A stretch of 64,000 bases of DNA from assembly GCA_017429165.1 (NCBI GenBank), contig JAFRPL010000023.1, positions 24,705-88,704 on the forward strand. The letters are read 5' to 3'. The first letter of the stretch is position 1; every line of letters starts with the position of its first letter. This document shows, piece after piece, positions 1 to 8,690 of this stretch. The stretch is from Clostridia bacterium (GTDB lineage: Bacteria > Bacillota > Clostridia > Oscillospirales > CAG-382). The position numbers and the translations under genes were made by a program. The notes beneath the pieces were generated by a model. That model did not search any database. It was not told the origin of the DNA and saw only the letters and a program-made list of their open reading frames with translations.

Positions 1-213
1 GGTGTCGACGGCGTGGAACGGCACGCCGCACATGGGCGCGCGCTCTTCCAGCCCGCAGTCCTTGCCGGTGAGCACCAGCTCCAGCTCGGCGGAAACGAGT
101 TTGGCGTCGTCGAAGAACATCTCGTAAAAATCGCCCACGCGAAAGAACAGGATGCACCCCGGGTACTGTTTTTTGGTATCGAAATACTGCTGCATCATTG
201 GGGAAAGTGCCAT
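1..213 (-). CDS. mutS: MutS, DNA mismatch repair ATPase (5' end only)
   Basis: The first 71 codons of MutS run off the left edge of the window. The N-terminus ([19 protein letters not shown], then [17 protein letters not shown] and LTGKDCG) is the mismatch-recognition domain, with the Phe-x-Glu motif (F-Y-E) that stacks against the mispaired base. The start ATG follows a GGAG-type ribosome site by about seven bases. It is the last visible gene of a minus-strand run behind miaB and ylbF, a frequent Firmicutes order. Nothing can be said about the ATPase part. Confidence 0.95.
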   Translation of the reverse strand, partial: MALSPMMQQYFDTKKQYPGCILFFRVGDFYEMFFDDAKLVSAELELVLTGKDCGLEERAPMCGVPFHAVDT

Positions 214-256
214 ATCGTTTACTCCCGCATCAAAAATCGTAAAGTCTTTCGTTTTA

Positions 257-649
257 TCAGTCGCAGCCGTGGCAGCCGGCGCAGTCGCCGCCGCAGTGAC
301 GGTGCTCCTCGGGCACCACGAGCGATTGCAGGCGGTTCACTATTTCGCCGTACAGCGCGTTGACGGCGTCTTCGCTTTCGAAAAGCGCCTTTGCGGTCTG
401 CGACGCGGCGATCTGTTCGTAAAGTTTGTCGAGCCGCGCTTTTACGGAATCCAGAAGCAGCGTGTCGGCTTCTTCTTTGGAGCTTTCGGTCTCGTATATC
501 TCGCGCTGAACGTTGTATTCGTTGGCGAGCCTTACGATCTCTTCGTCGGCTATATACGCCGCTTTCGCCGCGATATAGTTTTTGACCGCGTCTTCTTCCG
601 CGAGCGCCGAGCGCAGTTCTTCGGTGAGTCGTGCGATTTTGTCGTTCAT
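257..649 (-). CDS. YlbF/YmcA family protein with Cys-rich tail
   Basis: A 130-residue, mostly helical acidic protein of the YlbF/YmcA family, whose Bacillus members (RicF, RicA) form the Ric complex that assists RNase Y-dependent mRNA maturation and carries Fe-S clusters. The N-terminal 110 residues are helical; the last residues read [13 protein letters not shown], a compact four-Cys/two-His cluster that could bind Fe-S or zinc. It sits between miaB and mutS, the usual clostridial position. The likely target, RNase Y, is encoded at 56.5 kb in the same window. The family call is fairly secure; metal binding is inference from the cysteines. Confidence 0.8.
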   Translation of the reverse strand: MNDKIARLTEELRSALAEEDAVKNYIAAKAAYIADEEIVRLANEYNVQREIYETESSKEEADTLLLDSVKARLDKLYEQIAASQTAKALFESEDAVNALYGEIVNRLQSLVVPEEHRHCGGDCAGCHGCD

Positions 650-663
650 TTTTATTTATCCTT

Positions 664-2049
664 TCAAGGTCTTATTATTTTTGCTTCCAGATTCGCCGGA
701 TGCGCGGCGGTTATATACGCGTCGGCGAACGTGCCGGCGGGGATATCGGTATCCGTCGCCACGAGCGTGCCGCCTTCGCTGCGGGCGGTCTTTTTGCCTT
801 CCGAAAGCACGCGCAGCACTTTGCCCGTGTGCCTTCCGTTGCGTTCGAGCGTTATGCCGAGCTGAAGCGCCGAAAGTTTTTCGAACCGGCGGAGTTTTTC
901 TTCGTACGGTATCTGGTCCCCGCGCGCGGCGGCGGATGTTCCCGGGCGCGGCGAATAGATAAAGGTGTAGAGCATATCGAACCTGACCTGACTGATAAGC
1001 GAAAGCGTCTGTTCGAAATCTTCTTCCGTTTCGCCGGGGAAACCGCAGATGATATCCGAAGTCAGCGTGACGTCGGGGATCTTTTCGCGCAGGTACGCGA
1101 CTTTTTCAAGGTATGTATTCCGCGTGTAGCGGCGGTTCATCGCCTCGAGCACTTTGTCGCTGCCCGACTGCACCGGCAGATGGAAATGCTTGCAGATATT
1201 GGGGTTTGCCGCCATGACGTCCATTAGCTCGTTTGACGCGTCCTTGGGGTGGCTGGTCATGAAGCGAAGCCGGTACTCGCCGCCGAACGACGCGCATTTT
1301 TCGAGCAAACGCGCAAAGCTCACGCCGCCCGAATAGCTGTTGACGTTCTGCCCTAACAGAGTTATATCCTTGTAGCCGTTTTCCACAAGCTGCTTCACTT
1401 CGGCGACCACGTCTTCGTAACGGCGGCTGCGTTCCCTGCCGCGGACGTACGGGACGATACAGTAGGTGCAGTAGTTGTTGCAGCCGTACATCACCGAGAC
1501 CCACGCCTTGTATTCGCTTTCGCGCAGAGCGGGGATGTCTTCGGCGATGACGCCGAAATCGCTGTGCGGCAGCGAATTGACGAGATAAGCGCGCTTGCGC
1601 GTTTGCATTACGTTTTGTATTATCTCGGGCAGGCGATGGTTGGAATCGGTGCCCACGACCGCGTCTATATACGGGTAGGAACGCTTTATCTTTTCGGCGA
1701 TACCCGTCTCCTGCGCCATACAGCCGCAGAAGAGTATTATGAGTTCGCGGTTTTGTTCCTTTAGCTTTTTGTACGCGCCGGTGCACGAAAACGTGCGCTT
1801 TTCGGCGTGTTCGCGTATGGCGCAGGTGTTGACGATTATAAGGTCGGCGTTCGCCGGATCGCCGGTCTTTTCGTAACCGCACATCAAGGCGAGTCCCAGC
1901 ATCTTTTCGGTGTCGTGCTCGTTCTGCTGGCAGCCGTAAGTGCGCGCAAAGACGAGCGGGCGCCTGTTTTCACGTCTGAAACGTTCGCGTATCTCGCCCG
2001 CAACGGCTTTTTGTTTTTCTGTTTCTGTTTTGGGGACGAAAATTTCCAT
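664..2049 (-). CDS. miaB: MiaB, tRNA-2-methylthio-N6-dimethylallyladenosine synthase
   Basis: A radical-SAM methylthiotransferase that adds the ms2 group to i6A37 of tRNAs reading UNN codons. Domains in order: N-terminal UPF0004 with three cluster cysteines (TYGCQQN, NTCAIREHAE, FCGCMAQ), the radical-SAM core with CNNYCTYCIVPYVRGRERSR, and a C-terminal TRAM RNA-binding domain. I start at the ATG at 2049 (MEIFVPKTE, 461 residues), whose A overlaps the stop of the NlpC gene (TAATG), which implies coupled translation; an in-frame extension to 2133 lies inside the upstream gene and is unlikely. Length and all six cysteines fit the family. Confidence 0.95.
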   Translation of the reverse strand: MEIFVPKTETEKQKAVAGEIRERFRRENRRPLVFARTYGCQQNEHDTEKMLGLALMCGYEKTGDPANADLIIVNTCAIREHAEKRTFSCTGAYKKLKEQNRELIILFCGCMAQETGIAEKIKRSYPYIDAVVGTDSNHRLPEIIQNVMQTRKRAYLVNSLPHSDFGVIAEDIPALRESEYKAWVSVMYGCNNYCTYCIVPYVRGRERSRRYEDVVAEVKQLVENGYKDITLLGQNVNSYSGGVSFARLLEKCASFGGEYRLRFMTSHPKDASNELMDVMAANPNICKHFHLPVQSGSDKVLEAMNRRYTRNTYLEKVAYLREKIPDVTLTSDIICGFPGETEEDFEQTLSLISQVRFDMLYTFIYSPRPGTSAAARGDQIPYEEKLRRFEKLSALQLGITLERNGRHTGKVLRVLSEGKKTARSEGGTLVATDTDIPAGTFADAYITAAHPANLEAKIIRP

Positions 2050-2822
2050 TAAAACACCGTTTTGCAGCAAACTATATTGTTTGCGCACCATTCGCTGTAA
2101 TCGCCGTCTTCTTTGTTGAGCGAGCCATAGCACACGCGCGCGCCGGAAGACGTCGCGTGTATGAAGCGGCCGTTTTCGATATGCACCGCCACGTGGCCCG
2201 GGAAGAATATGAGATCGCCCGGCTTCAGCTCTTCTTTGCTCACCGTGCGTTTGTCGGCGAACATACCGGGGTCGGCGTCGCGCCAGACGGTTATCCCCGC
2301 GGCGCGGTACGAGGTGAACGCCAGTCCGGAGCAGTCGATGCCCGCGTGGGTGCGTCCGCCCCAGCGGTACTGCACGCCCAAGAAGGTCTGCGCGGTGCGG
2401 CAGACAGTCTCTCTCGCGGTCTCTTCGTCTTTGAACACGGGGATCTCGCCCAGCTGCTCGGCGCGGACCCAGAACATACGCTTATCCGGCAGCACTATCA
2501 TAGCGTAGCGCGGATATTCGCGCGGGTAGCCGGCGTCGACCAGCGAGCCGAACGGCAGCGTCAGTTCGGGCGCGTAACAGTTCACGGGCTCGCGCACAAG
2601 ATCCGCCCACATCGCAGTAACGACGCGGTTCGGTTCGGCGAGTTTTTCGGCGAGTTCGCTTTCCCGTACATACCCTTCGTAGCCGTACGACGTGCGCACG
2701 CGGCAGAAGCCCGCAAGGGAATCGAGTATTTCGCATTCGGTGCCGTAAACGGCGTCGTCGGTGTGTTCGCTGCGCGCATCCGGATATCGGAAAACCGTCG
2801 CGCATGGTACGCTGATTATCAT
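2049..2822 (-). CDS. NlpC/P60 cell-wall peptidase with SH3-like domain
   Basis: A 257-residue gamma-D-glutamyl-diaminopimelate-type endopeptidase. Residues ~1-130 look like one or two bacterial SH3-like modules; residues ~140-257 are NlpC/P60 with the catalytic Cys in IDCSGLAF, the His in GHVAVHI and a following polar residue. No clear signal peptide is visible at the chosen start (MIISVPCATVFRYP), so it may act inside or be exported by another route. The start overlaps the malic enzyme stop (ATGA) and the stop overlaps the miaB start, so the three genes are translationally linked. The link between a wall peptidase, malic enzyme and tRNA modification is unexplained. Confidence 0.85.
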   Translation of the reverse strand: MIISVPCATVFRYPDARSEHTDDAVYGTECEILDSLAGFCRVRTSYGYEGYVRESELAEKLAEPNRVVTAMWADLVREPVNCYAPELTLPFGSLVDAGYPREYPRYAMIVLPDKRMFWVRAEQLGEIPVFKDEETARETVCRTAQTFLGVQYRWGGRTHAGIDCSGLAFTSYRAAGITVWRDADPGMFADKRTVSKEELKPGDLIFFPGHVAVHIENGRFIHATSSGARVCYGSLNKEDGDYSEWCANNIVCCKTVF

Positions 2823-3991
2823 TGCTGTTCCTCACGTTCTTTCATCGCCTGATCGTACACGGCTTTCGCCACCGCGGGGCAGACGCGCGGATCGAAGGCG
2901 TTGGGGATAATGTATTCCGCGCTGAGTTCCTCGTCCGAAACGAGCCCGGCGAGCGCGAACGCGGCGGCGGTCTTCATGCCTTCGGTGATCTGGCTCGCGC
3001 GCGCGTCGAGCGCTCCGCGGAATATGCCGGGGAACGCCAGCACGTTGTTTATCTGGTTGGGAAAATCGCTCCTGCCCGTGCCGACCACGGCGGCGCCCGC
3101 CTCTTTGGCTTTGTCGGGCATTATCTCGGGCGTGGGGTTCGCCATGGCGAAGACTATGGGGTCTTTCGCCATAGACCGTATCATTTCTTCGTTTATAAGG
3201 TTGCCGACCGAAACGCCTATGACGACGTCCTTGCCGACCATCGCGTCTTTGAGATATCCGCGCACGCCGGACTTGTTGGTACCGACGACGGTCTGCTTCT
3301 GAGCGTCGGTCATATCCTCGCGGCCCTCGTAGAGCACGCCGTTCTTATCGCAGAACGTGATATCGGTGACGCCGATATTCCTGAGCATTTTGCCGATGGC
3401 GGTGCCGGCGGCTCCGGTGCCGTTGATGACCACGGAAATTTCTTCTATCTTTTTGCCCGTGACCTTGCAGGCGTTGATGACCGAAGCCGAAACTATTACG
3501 GCGGTGCCGTGCTGGTCGTCGTGGAAAACGGGGATGTCGCAGCACGCTTTCAGACGGTCTTCCACCTCAAAGCAGCGGGGCGCCGAGATGTCTTCCAGAT
3601 TCACGCCGCCGAACGAGCCGCAGAGGAGGCGAACGGTGTTGACTATCTCGTCCACGTCGTTGGAGCGGATGCACAGCGGTATGGCGTCGATATCGGCGAA
3701 CTCTTTGAAAAGCAGGCACTTGCCCTCCATAACGGGCATACCGGCTTCGGGCCCTATGTTGCCCAGTCCCAGCACGGCGCTGCCGTCGGTGATGACCGCC
3801 ACGGTGTTCCAGCGGCGGGTGAGTTCGTACGATTTGGAAATATCTTTTTGAATAACCAGGCAGGGTTCGGCGACCCCGGGCGTGTACGCCAGCGAAAGCT
3901 CCTTGCGGCTTTTTGCGTGGGTGCGCGCGGCGATCTCGATCTTTCCTTTCCATTCGTAATGCTTGGCAAGCGATTCTTCGCGAATGTCCAT
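2819..3991 (-). CDS. NAD(P)-dependent malic enzyme
   Basis: Oxidative decarboxylation of malate to pyruvate and CO2 (390 residues, short bacterial form without a phosphotransacetylase tail). Visible motifs: SLAYTPGVAEPC near the N-terminus, the malate/metal region ITDGSAVLGLGNIG, HDDQHGTAV, a Rossmann fold beginning INGTGAAGTAIG, and FAMANPTPEI. The start ATG at 3991 (MDIREESLAKHYEW) is preceded by AGGAAGG; an open extension to 4174 crosses the divergent gene's promoter region and is rejected. First gene of the minus-strand run to mutS. Coenzyme preference cannot be read with confidence. Confidence 0.93.
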   Translation of the reverse strand: MDIREESLAKHYEWKGKIEIAARTHAKSRKELSLAYTPGVAEPCLVIQKDISKSYELTRRWNTVAVITDGSAVLGLGNIGPEAGMPVMEGKCLLFKEFADIDAIPLCIRSNDVDEIVNTVRLLCGSFGGVNLEDISAPRCFEVEDRLKACCDIPVFHDDQHGTAVIVSASVINACKVTGKKIEEISVVINGTGAAGTAIGKMLRNIGVTDITFCDKNGVLYEGREDMTDAQKQTVVGTNKSGVRGYLKDAMVGKDVVIGVSVGNLINEEMIRSMAKDPIVFAMANPTPEIMPDKAKEAGAAVVGTGRSDFPNQINNVLAFPGIFRGALDARASQITEGMKTAAAFALAGLVSDEELSAEYIIPNAFDPRVCPAVAKAVYDQAMKEREEQQ

Positions 3992-4121
3992 TTTGTTTTT
4001 TCCTTCCTTTATTTGCATTGAATTTATGTTCGGCGCAAGGTCAATAATAAACGTGTGAACGGAGTGATGCTTTACGCGTAAATTTTTATTCAGGCTCGCC
4101 GGCGCGGCGGCGGCGATAGCG

Positions 4122-5480
4122 ATGCTCATAAGCGCATCGAAATCGCAAAACGGCGAATACAGCTGGTTTTTCAAACCGGCGGGGCACGAACAGCCGGTGT
4201 GTTTCGGCGGCGACGGGCTGCCCGGCGAATACGGCGCGCTGTATCTCGGGGACCCGGATGAAAAAGTGGTCTATCTGACCTTTGACGCCGGGTACGACAA
4301 CGGAAACGTGGCGCGCACGGTGGAGATACTGCACGAAAACGAAGTTACGGGCGCGTTTTTCATACTGCCGGAAATGGCGCGCTCGCACGCGGACGTGCTT
4401 TTGAAAATGGCGGAATACGGCGACCTGATATGCAACCATTCGACGACGCACCGCAACATGGCGAAAATAGCCGATTACGAAACGTTTGCCCAAGAACTGC
4501 GCGGCTGCGAGGAGGCGCTCGAAAAGTATACCGGACTTAAAATGGCTGAATATTTCCGCCCGCCGGAGGGCGCTTTCAGCAAAAAGACGCTGGAGTTCTG
4601 CCGCCGCGCGGGATACGCGCCGGTGTTCTGGTCGTTTGCCTACGCCGACTGGGACAATGCCGCCCAGAAAGACGCCGAATGGGCGTATAACAAGATACTC
4701 GACAACCTGCACAACGGAATGGTGATGCTGCTGCACCCCACGTCCGCGACCAACGCGGCGATACTCGACCGCGTGATAAAAGCGATAAAATCTCAAGGCT
4801 ACCGTTTCGGGACTCTGGACGAGCTGGCGTTTTACGCAAAGACGGGCTTTTCGTTTGCGTCCGCGCAAAGCGGGAACGCGCTGAGCCGCAACCCCGGCCG
4901 CGCCGACTGCGTGGCGCTGACGTTCGACGACGGTCCGCATCCCGAATACACGCCGCAGATACTGGATATCCTTAAAAAATACGGCGTAAAGGCGACGTTT
5001 TTCGTAATAGGCAAAAACGCCGAAGCGCACCCGGAACTTGTGGAACGCATAATAGCCGAAGGGCACGAGATAGGAAACCACACGTATTCGCACCCGTACC
5101 TTAAAAACTGCGGCGCGGAGGGATACGTAAAAGACGCGCAAAAGCTGCAGGATCTATTGACAGAGCGGTTCGGCGTGACGCCGGCGTTCTTCCGTCCGCC
5201 CGGAGGCGGATACCGCGAAGACGTCGCGCGCGGGATCGAAGGATTGGGGCTTAAATACGTCCTGTGGGCGTGGCACACCGACGCGCGCGACTGGGCGTCG
5301 CCCCCGGCGGCGAGCGTGGCTAAGGCGGTGCTTTCGACAGTCGAAGGCGGCGACGTGGTGCTGCTGCACGATTACGTAGCCGGCAAAAGTCCCACGCCCG
5401 AAGCGCTTGAACGGATAATCCCCGAACTTATTGCGCGGGGGTACGAGCTTGTGACTTTGAGCGGACTTTTTTGCGGATGA
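4122..5480 (+). CDS. Two-domain polysaccharide deacetylase (PdaA-like + second NodB domain)
   Basis: 452 residues with two NodB deacetylase domains. Domain 1 (~48-238) resembles PdaA, which removes acetyl from N-acetylmuramic acid on the way to spore-cortex muramic-delta-lactam: TFDAGYD, ICNHSTTH, FRPPEGAFS, VFWSFAYADWD and MLLHPTS. Domain 2 (~262-450) is a canonical NodB: TFDDGPHPE, GNHTYSH, FFRPPGGG, VLLHDY. The only in-frame ATG is 4122, but open reading continues upstream and encodes a signal-peptide-like stretch (RKFLFRLAGAAAAIAM) whose expected start, six bases after GGAG, reads TTT at 4071 (see finding). The 3' end overlaps the convergent membrane-protein gene by 53 bases. Confidence 0.9.
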   Translation: MLISASKSQNGEYSWFFKPAGHEQPVCFGGDGLPGEYGALYLGDPDEKVVYLTFDAGYDNGNVARTVEILHENEVTGAFFILPEMARSHADVLLKMAEYGDLICNHSTTHRNMAKIADYETFAQELRGCEEALEKYTGLKMAEYFRPPEGAFSKKTLEFCRRAGYAPVFWSFAYADWDNAAQKDAEWAYNKILDNLHNGMVMLLHPTSATNAAILDRVIKAIKSQGYRFGTLDELAFYAKTGFSFASAQSGNALSRNPGRADCVALTFDDGPHPEYTPQILDILKKYGVKATFFVIGKNAEAHPELVERIIAEGHEIGNHTYSHPYLKNCGAEGYVKDAQKLQDLLTERFGVTPAFFRPPGGGYREDVARGIEGLGLKYVLWAWHTDARDWASPPAASVAKAVLSTVEGGDVVLLHDYVAGKSPTPEALERIIPELIARGYELVTLSGLFCG

Positions 5481-7263
5481 ACACTCCCGCCGCCGCGAGC
5501 AGCGTGAACAGCGAGACGAGTTTGGATATCTTCTGCGCGACGGTGCCTTCGTAACGCACGGTCACCGTGCCGCTCTGGGTGTTGCCCAGATATACGCGCA
5601 GCGCGCTTCCGTAAGACGCGGAAAAGGTCTTGCCGTCGATCTTGACGTCGCCCCTGAGCAGGCCGTCGCCGGTCTTTAACACGGTGCCGTCCAGATACGC
5701 GGCGTAGCCTTTGTAATTTATAAGCGGAAGGTCAATATACGTCTGGGCGGAAGTGTTGCCCGAAAACGTCACTTCCATACCGCCGTAAGTGCGTTTTATC
5801 TTTATGTGCGCCGATTCCAGCGTGTTGGAAGTCGCGGTCTTTGTCTTTTGCGAAAACAGCGATTTGAGCCCGGTGACGAGTTCGGAATACGTTCCGTCGT
5901 CGCCCGCGGAATTGCGCACGTACGTATTTTCGTTCATTATCAGGTATTCCCCGGCGCCCACGCTGGAACGTCCCGCGGCGACGGTCTTTTCTTCGCTCGC
6001 GTTTTTGAACATCTTACCGTAATACGAGCCGGAGGCGGCGAAGAACGAAAACAGCGAGCACAGCGCCACGACGAGCGCGCACACCGACGCGAGTTTTCCG
6101 TTTTGTATGCTCTTTACGGTCAACCCCGCGAAGATCGCGAAAAACAGGGTGGCGAAAACCATGAGCCGCCACGGGAACTGCATAGTCCCGGCTGCGGACT
6201 GCAGCGTCTTCCACGGGAAGAGGTCGCTCACCGCAAACAGCATAAGCAGGCCGAACCCCAAAAACGCCGCCGCGGCGCGCGGGATGCGTTTGTTTTTATA
6301 CCACGACACGCCGAAGAACACCGCCGCCGCCACGGGGAAAAGCCCTATGCCGTTGGGGATCCAGGCGTTGATGCGGTCGGTGCCCATGCAGAAATCCGAA
6401 AATACAACGCTCCACGGCATGGCGCGGCGCGCGAGTGTTCCCCAGCGGACCGCGGAAACGCCGTTGGTGGCGATATATTCGCCGTTCGCCAGCTGTTCCA
6501 GCATCGGGAACAGGAAGAACGCCGAAACGCACAGAAACAGTCCGACCGATTTTATCAGCGCGAGTAAGCGCTGTTTTTCTTTGAATATGCGCACGCACAT
6601 AAACAGCGCGGCGACGAACATCAGGATCACAGCCACGAACGCCGTGAGCACGTGGCTGACGATACAGCCGGCGAGCCCCAGCGGCAGGACGTACCAGTAT
6701 TTACAATCTTCGCTGACTATGTTGTAAAATCCGTAAAATATCAGCGGCAGGAACACGAACGCCTGAAACTCGCCGAGCGCGACGCGTATGGCCATGTCGG
6801 TGAAAAAGTACCCCGAAAATACGTAGCACACCGAAGCGAGCAGCGCCGCGCGCCCGTCTTTGAACGCCTTGTTCGCGCACCAGTACGCCGATATCGCGCA
6901 CGCGGCGGTTATGATCATAAAGAACAGCCGCAGCGCGGGTTCCTCTTTCATCCCCAGGCAGACCGCCGCGGCGGGGATATACAGGAACAGGTCGCCGTAA
7001 AAGGCGGGCGACGCGTAACCCGCGTCGTAGAGACCCGAAAAATAGACCTGCGAAAACCACTTGCCGTTCTGGATATTATCGGCAAGGCAGCGTATTCGCC
7101 CGATGTGATAGCTGAAATCGTGTCCGGTGGTGATGACGGAAAACATCAGCGGCACCACGCACAAGAGCAGCACGCACAGCGCGAGGATATAGCGGTATCT
7201 ATTGGTTTTTATGTGGTTTTTTACACTCAGGACGTCGCCTTTGAGTTCGTCGAGCAGAGTCAT
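5428..7263 (-). CDS. Large polytopic membrane protein, PTPS-related/YfhO-like
   Basis: 611 residues. After a short cytosolic N-terminus it has about ten to twelve hydrophobic segments, an extracellular loop with HDFSYHIGRIRCLADNIQNG just after the first segment, and a soluble C-terminal part (~430-585) before a last membrane helix and basic tail (KKVRSKSQARTPAQ). The acidic/His first loop and overall plan resemble the 6-pyruvoyl-tetrahydropterin-synthase-related and YfhO-type membrane proteins, a GT-C-like group thought to move sugars from lipid carriers. No catalytic assignment is possible by eye. Ends inside the convergent deacetylase gene; seven bases separate it from rnfB upstream, so it could be co-transcribed with the Rnf operon. 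Confidence 0.7.
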   Translation of the reverse strand: MTLLDELKGDVLSVKNHIKTNRYRYILALCVLLLCVVPLMFSVITTGHDFSYHIGRIRCLADNIQNGKWFSQVYFSGLYDAGYASPAFYGDLFLYIPAAAVCLGMKEEPALRLFFMIITAACAISAYWCANKAFKDGRAALLASVCYVFSGYFFTDMAIRVALGEFQAFVFLPLIFYGFYNIVSEDCKYWYVLPLGLAGCIVSHVLTAFVAVILMFVAALFMCVRIFKEKQRLLALIKSVGLFLCVSAFFLFPMLEQLANGEYIATNGVSAVRWGTLARRAMPWSVVFSDFCMGTDRINAWIPNGIGLFPVAAAVFFGVSWYKNKRIPRAAAAFLGFGLLMLFAVSDLFPWKTLQSAAGTMQFPWRLMVFATLFFAIFAGLTVKSIQNGKLASVCALVVALCSLFSFFAASGSYYGKMFKNASEEKTVAAGRSSVGAGEYLIMNENTYVRNSAGDDGTYSELVTGLKSLFSQKTKTATSNTLESAHIKIKRTYGGMEVTFSGNTSAQTYIDLPLINYKGYAAYLDGTVLKTGDGLLRGDVKIDGKTFSASYGSALRVYLGNTQSGTVTVRYEGTVAQKISKLVSLFTLLAAAGVFIRKKVRSKSQARTPAQ

Positions 7264-7270
7264 ACGGCAC

Positions 7271-8056
7271 CTATATCCTTATCGCGCCCACCGGGCAGGC
7301 CGGGACGCATTTTCCGCAGCCGATACATTTTTCAATATCTATCTGCGCATGGTTGTCGAGCAGCGTTATCGCGCCGTTTTCGCAGGTGCGCACGCATTTT
7401 CCGCAGCCGATACATCCCGCCGAGCAGACGGCGCGCGTTTCGCCGCCCTTGTCGGCGTTGCGGCAGGCGACGTGCGCGTAATTGCCCGCGTAAACGAGCG
7501 TTATGAGTTTTTTGGGGCAGGCGGCGGCGCACATGCCGCAGCCCACGCATTTGGAACAATCCACAACGGCGACCCCGTTCTGCACGGAAATCGCGCCGTA
7601 TTTGCACGCCTCCACGCAGTCGCCGAGCCCGGCGCAGCCGTAGGCGCATTCCTTTTCGCCTTTACAAAGCAGATTGGCGGCGTAGCAGGTGGGAACGCCG
7701 TGATATTCGACGTGCCGTTTTGCGTGCCCGCAGTCACCCGCGCACTGTACGAAAGCGACCTTTTTGCGCGTTTCGCCGGCGTCGACGCCCAGCACTGCGG
7801 CGATCTTTTTCACTCCGGCTTCGCCGCCGACGGGGCAGAGCGTTATCTTAACCTTGCCGGTGGCGAGGGCGCGCGCGTAATCGGCGCAGCCCGCGAACGA
7901 GCACGCGCCGCAGTTGGCGCCGGGAAGTATTTCAAGCAGTTTTTGCTCTTTTTCGTTTTGTTTGACCGAAAACACAATAGAAGCTATGCCGAGCAGGATC
8001 CCCGCGGCAAGTCCTATGCCCGCGACTACGACGGCGGCTATAACTATACCGTTCAC
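7271..8056 (-). CDS. rnfB: RnfB, iron-sulfur subunit of the Rnf complex
   Basis: Electron-entry subunit of the membrane Rnf complex, which couples reduced ferredoxin to NAD+ with ion export. 261 residues: an N-terminal membrane anchor (~1-28), the four-Cys domain GANCGACSFAGCADYA, a CAGDCGH/CKGEKECAYGC segment, and three ferredoxin-like motifs (CVGCGMCAAACP, CIGCGKCVRTC, CIGCGKCVPACP). Last of the six rnf genes; the four-base gap from rnfA suggests tight coupling. All expected cysteines are present. Confidence 0.95.
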   Translation of the reverse strand: MNGIVIAAVVVAGIGLAAGILLGIASIVFSVKQNEKEQKLLEILPGANCGACSFAGCADYARALATGKVKITLCPVGGEAGVKKIAAVLGVDAGETRKKVAFVQCAGDCGHAKRHVEYHGVPTCYAANLLCKGEKECAYGCAGLGDCVEACKYGAISVQNGVAVVDCSKCVGCGMCAAACPKKLITLVYAGNYAHVACRNADKGGETRAVCSAGCIGCGKCVRTCENGAITLLDNHAQIDIEKCIGCGKCVPACPVGAIRI

Positions 8057-8060
8057 AGCA

Positions 8061-8690
8061 TTACACCCCCAGCAGATTTTCGACCATGCCGCCGAACCCC
8101 AGGAACGAAAGCGCGAGGATGGAAGCGGCGATGAGCGTTATGGGCATGCCCTTGAGGAATTCGGGCACGTCGCTGTTTTCCATTTTTTGTCTGACGCCCG
8201 AAAACAGCACCATGGCGACCATATATCCGGCGCCCGAACCCAGCGCGTTGACGAGCGCCGAGCCGAAACCGTAGGTGTTGCCGTAGATGACAGTCCCCGT
8301 TCTGCCGGCGCAAAGCACCGTGACGGCGAGCACCGCGCAGTTGGTGGTGATGAGCGGCAGGTAAACGCCCAGCGCGCGGTAAAGCGCGGGGACGTATTTT
8401 TTGAGTATTGCCTCGACCAGCTGCACCAGCGCGGCTATTACGAGTATGAAGACTATGGTCTGCAGGTATTCGAGCCCGAACTTTTCGAGCACGAAATGCT
8501 GTATGGGCCAGGTGACCGCGACCGCCATCGTCATAACGAACGTGACGGCGAGCGACATCCCCACCGCGGTGCCGGTCTTTTTGGAAACGCCTAAGAACGG
8601 GCATATGCCTATGGACTGCGCCAGCACGTAGTTTTCGGTGAGTATGGAAGAAAGCACTATGGCGAGCAGCGAAACGACGGGAGATATCAT
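8061..8690 (-). CDS. rnfA: RnfA, membrane subunit of the Rnf complex
   Basis: 209-residue six-helix membrane subunit, sister of RnfE, that forms with it the membrane iron-sulfur relay and ion path. The N-terminal ENYVLAQSIGICPFLGVSKK carries the conserved Cys, and a second GYMVAMVLFSGVR segment is typical. Start ATG at 8690 (MISPVVSLLA) overlaps the rnfE stop as ATGA; a basic in-frame extension upstream lies in rnfE and is rejected. Confidence 0.95.
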   Translation of the reverse strand: MISPVVSLLAIVLSSILTENYVLAQSIGICPFLGVSKKTGTAVGMSLAVTFVMTMAVAVTWPIQHFVLEKFGLEYLQTIVFILVIAALVQLVEAILKKYVPALYRALGVYLPLITTNCAVLAVTVLCAGRTGTVIYGNTYGFGSALVNALGSGAGYMVAMVLFSGVRQKMENSDVPEFLKGMPITLIAASILALSFLGFGGMVENLLGV

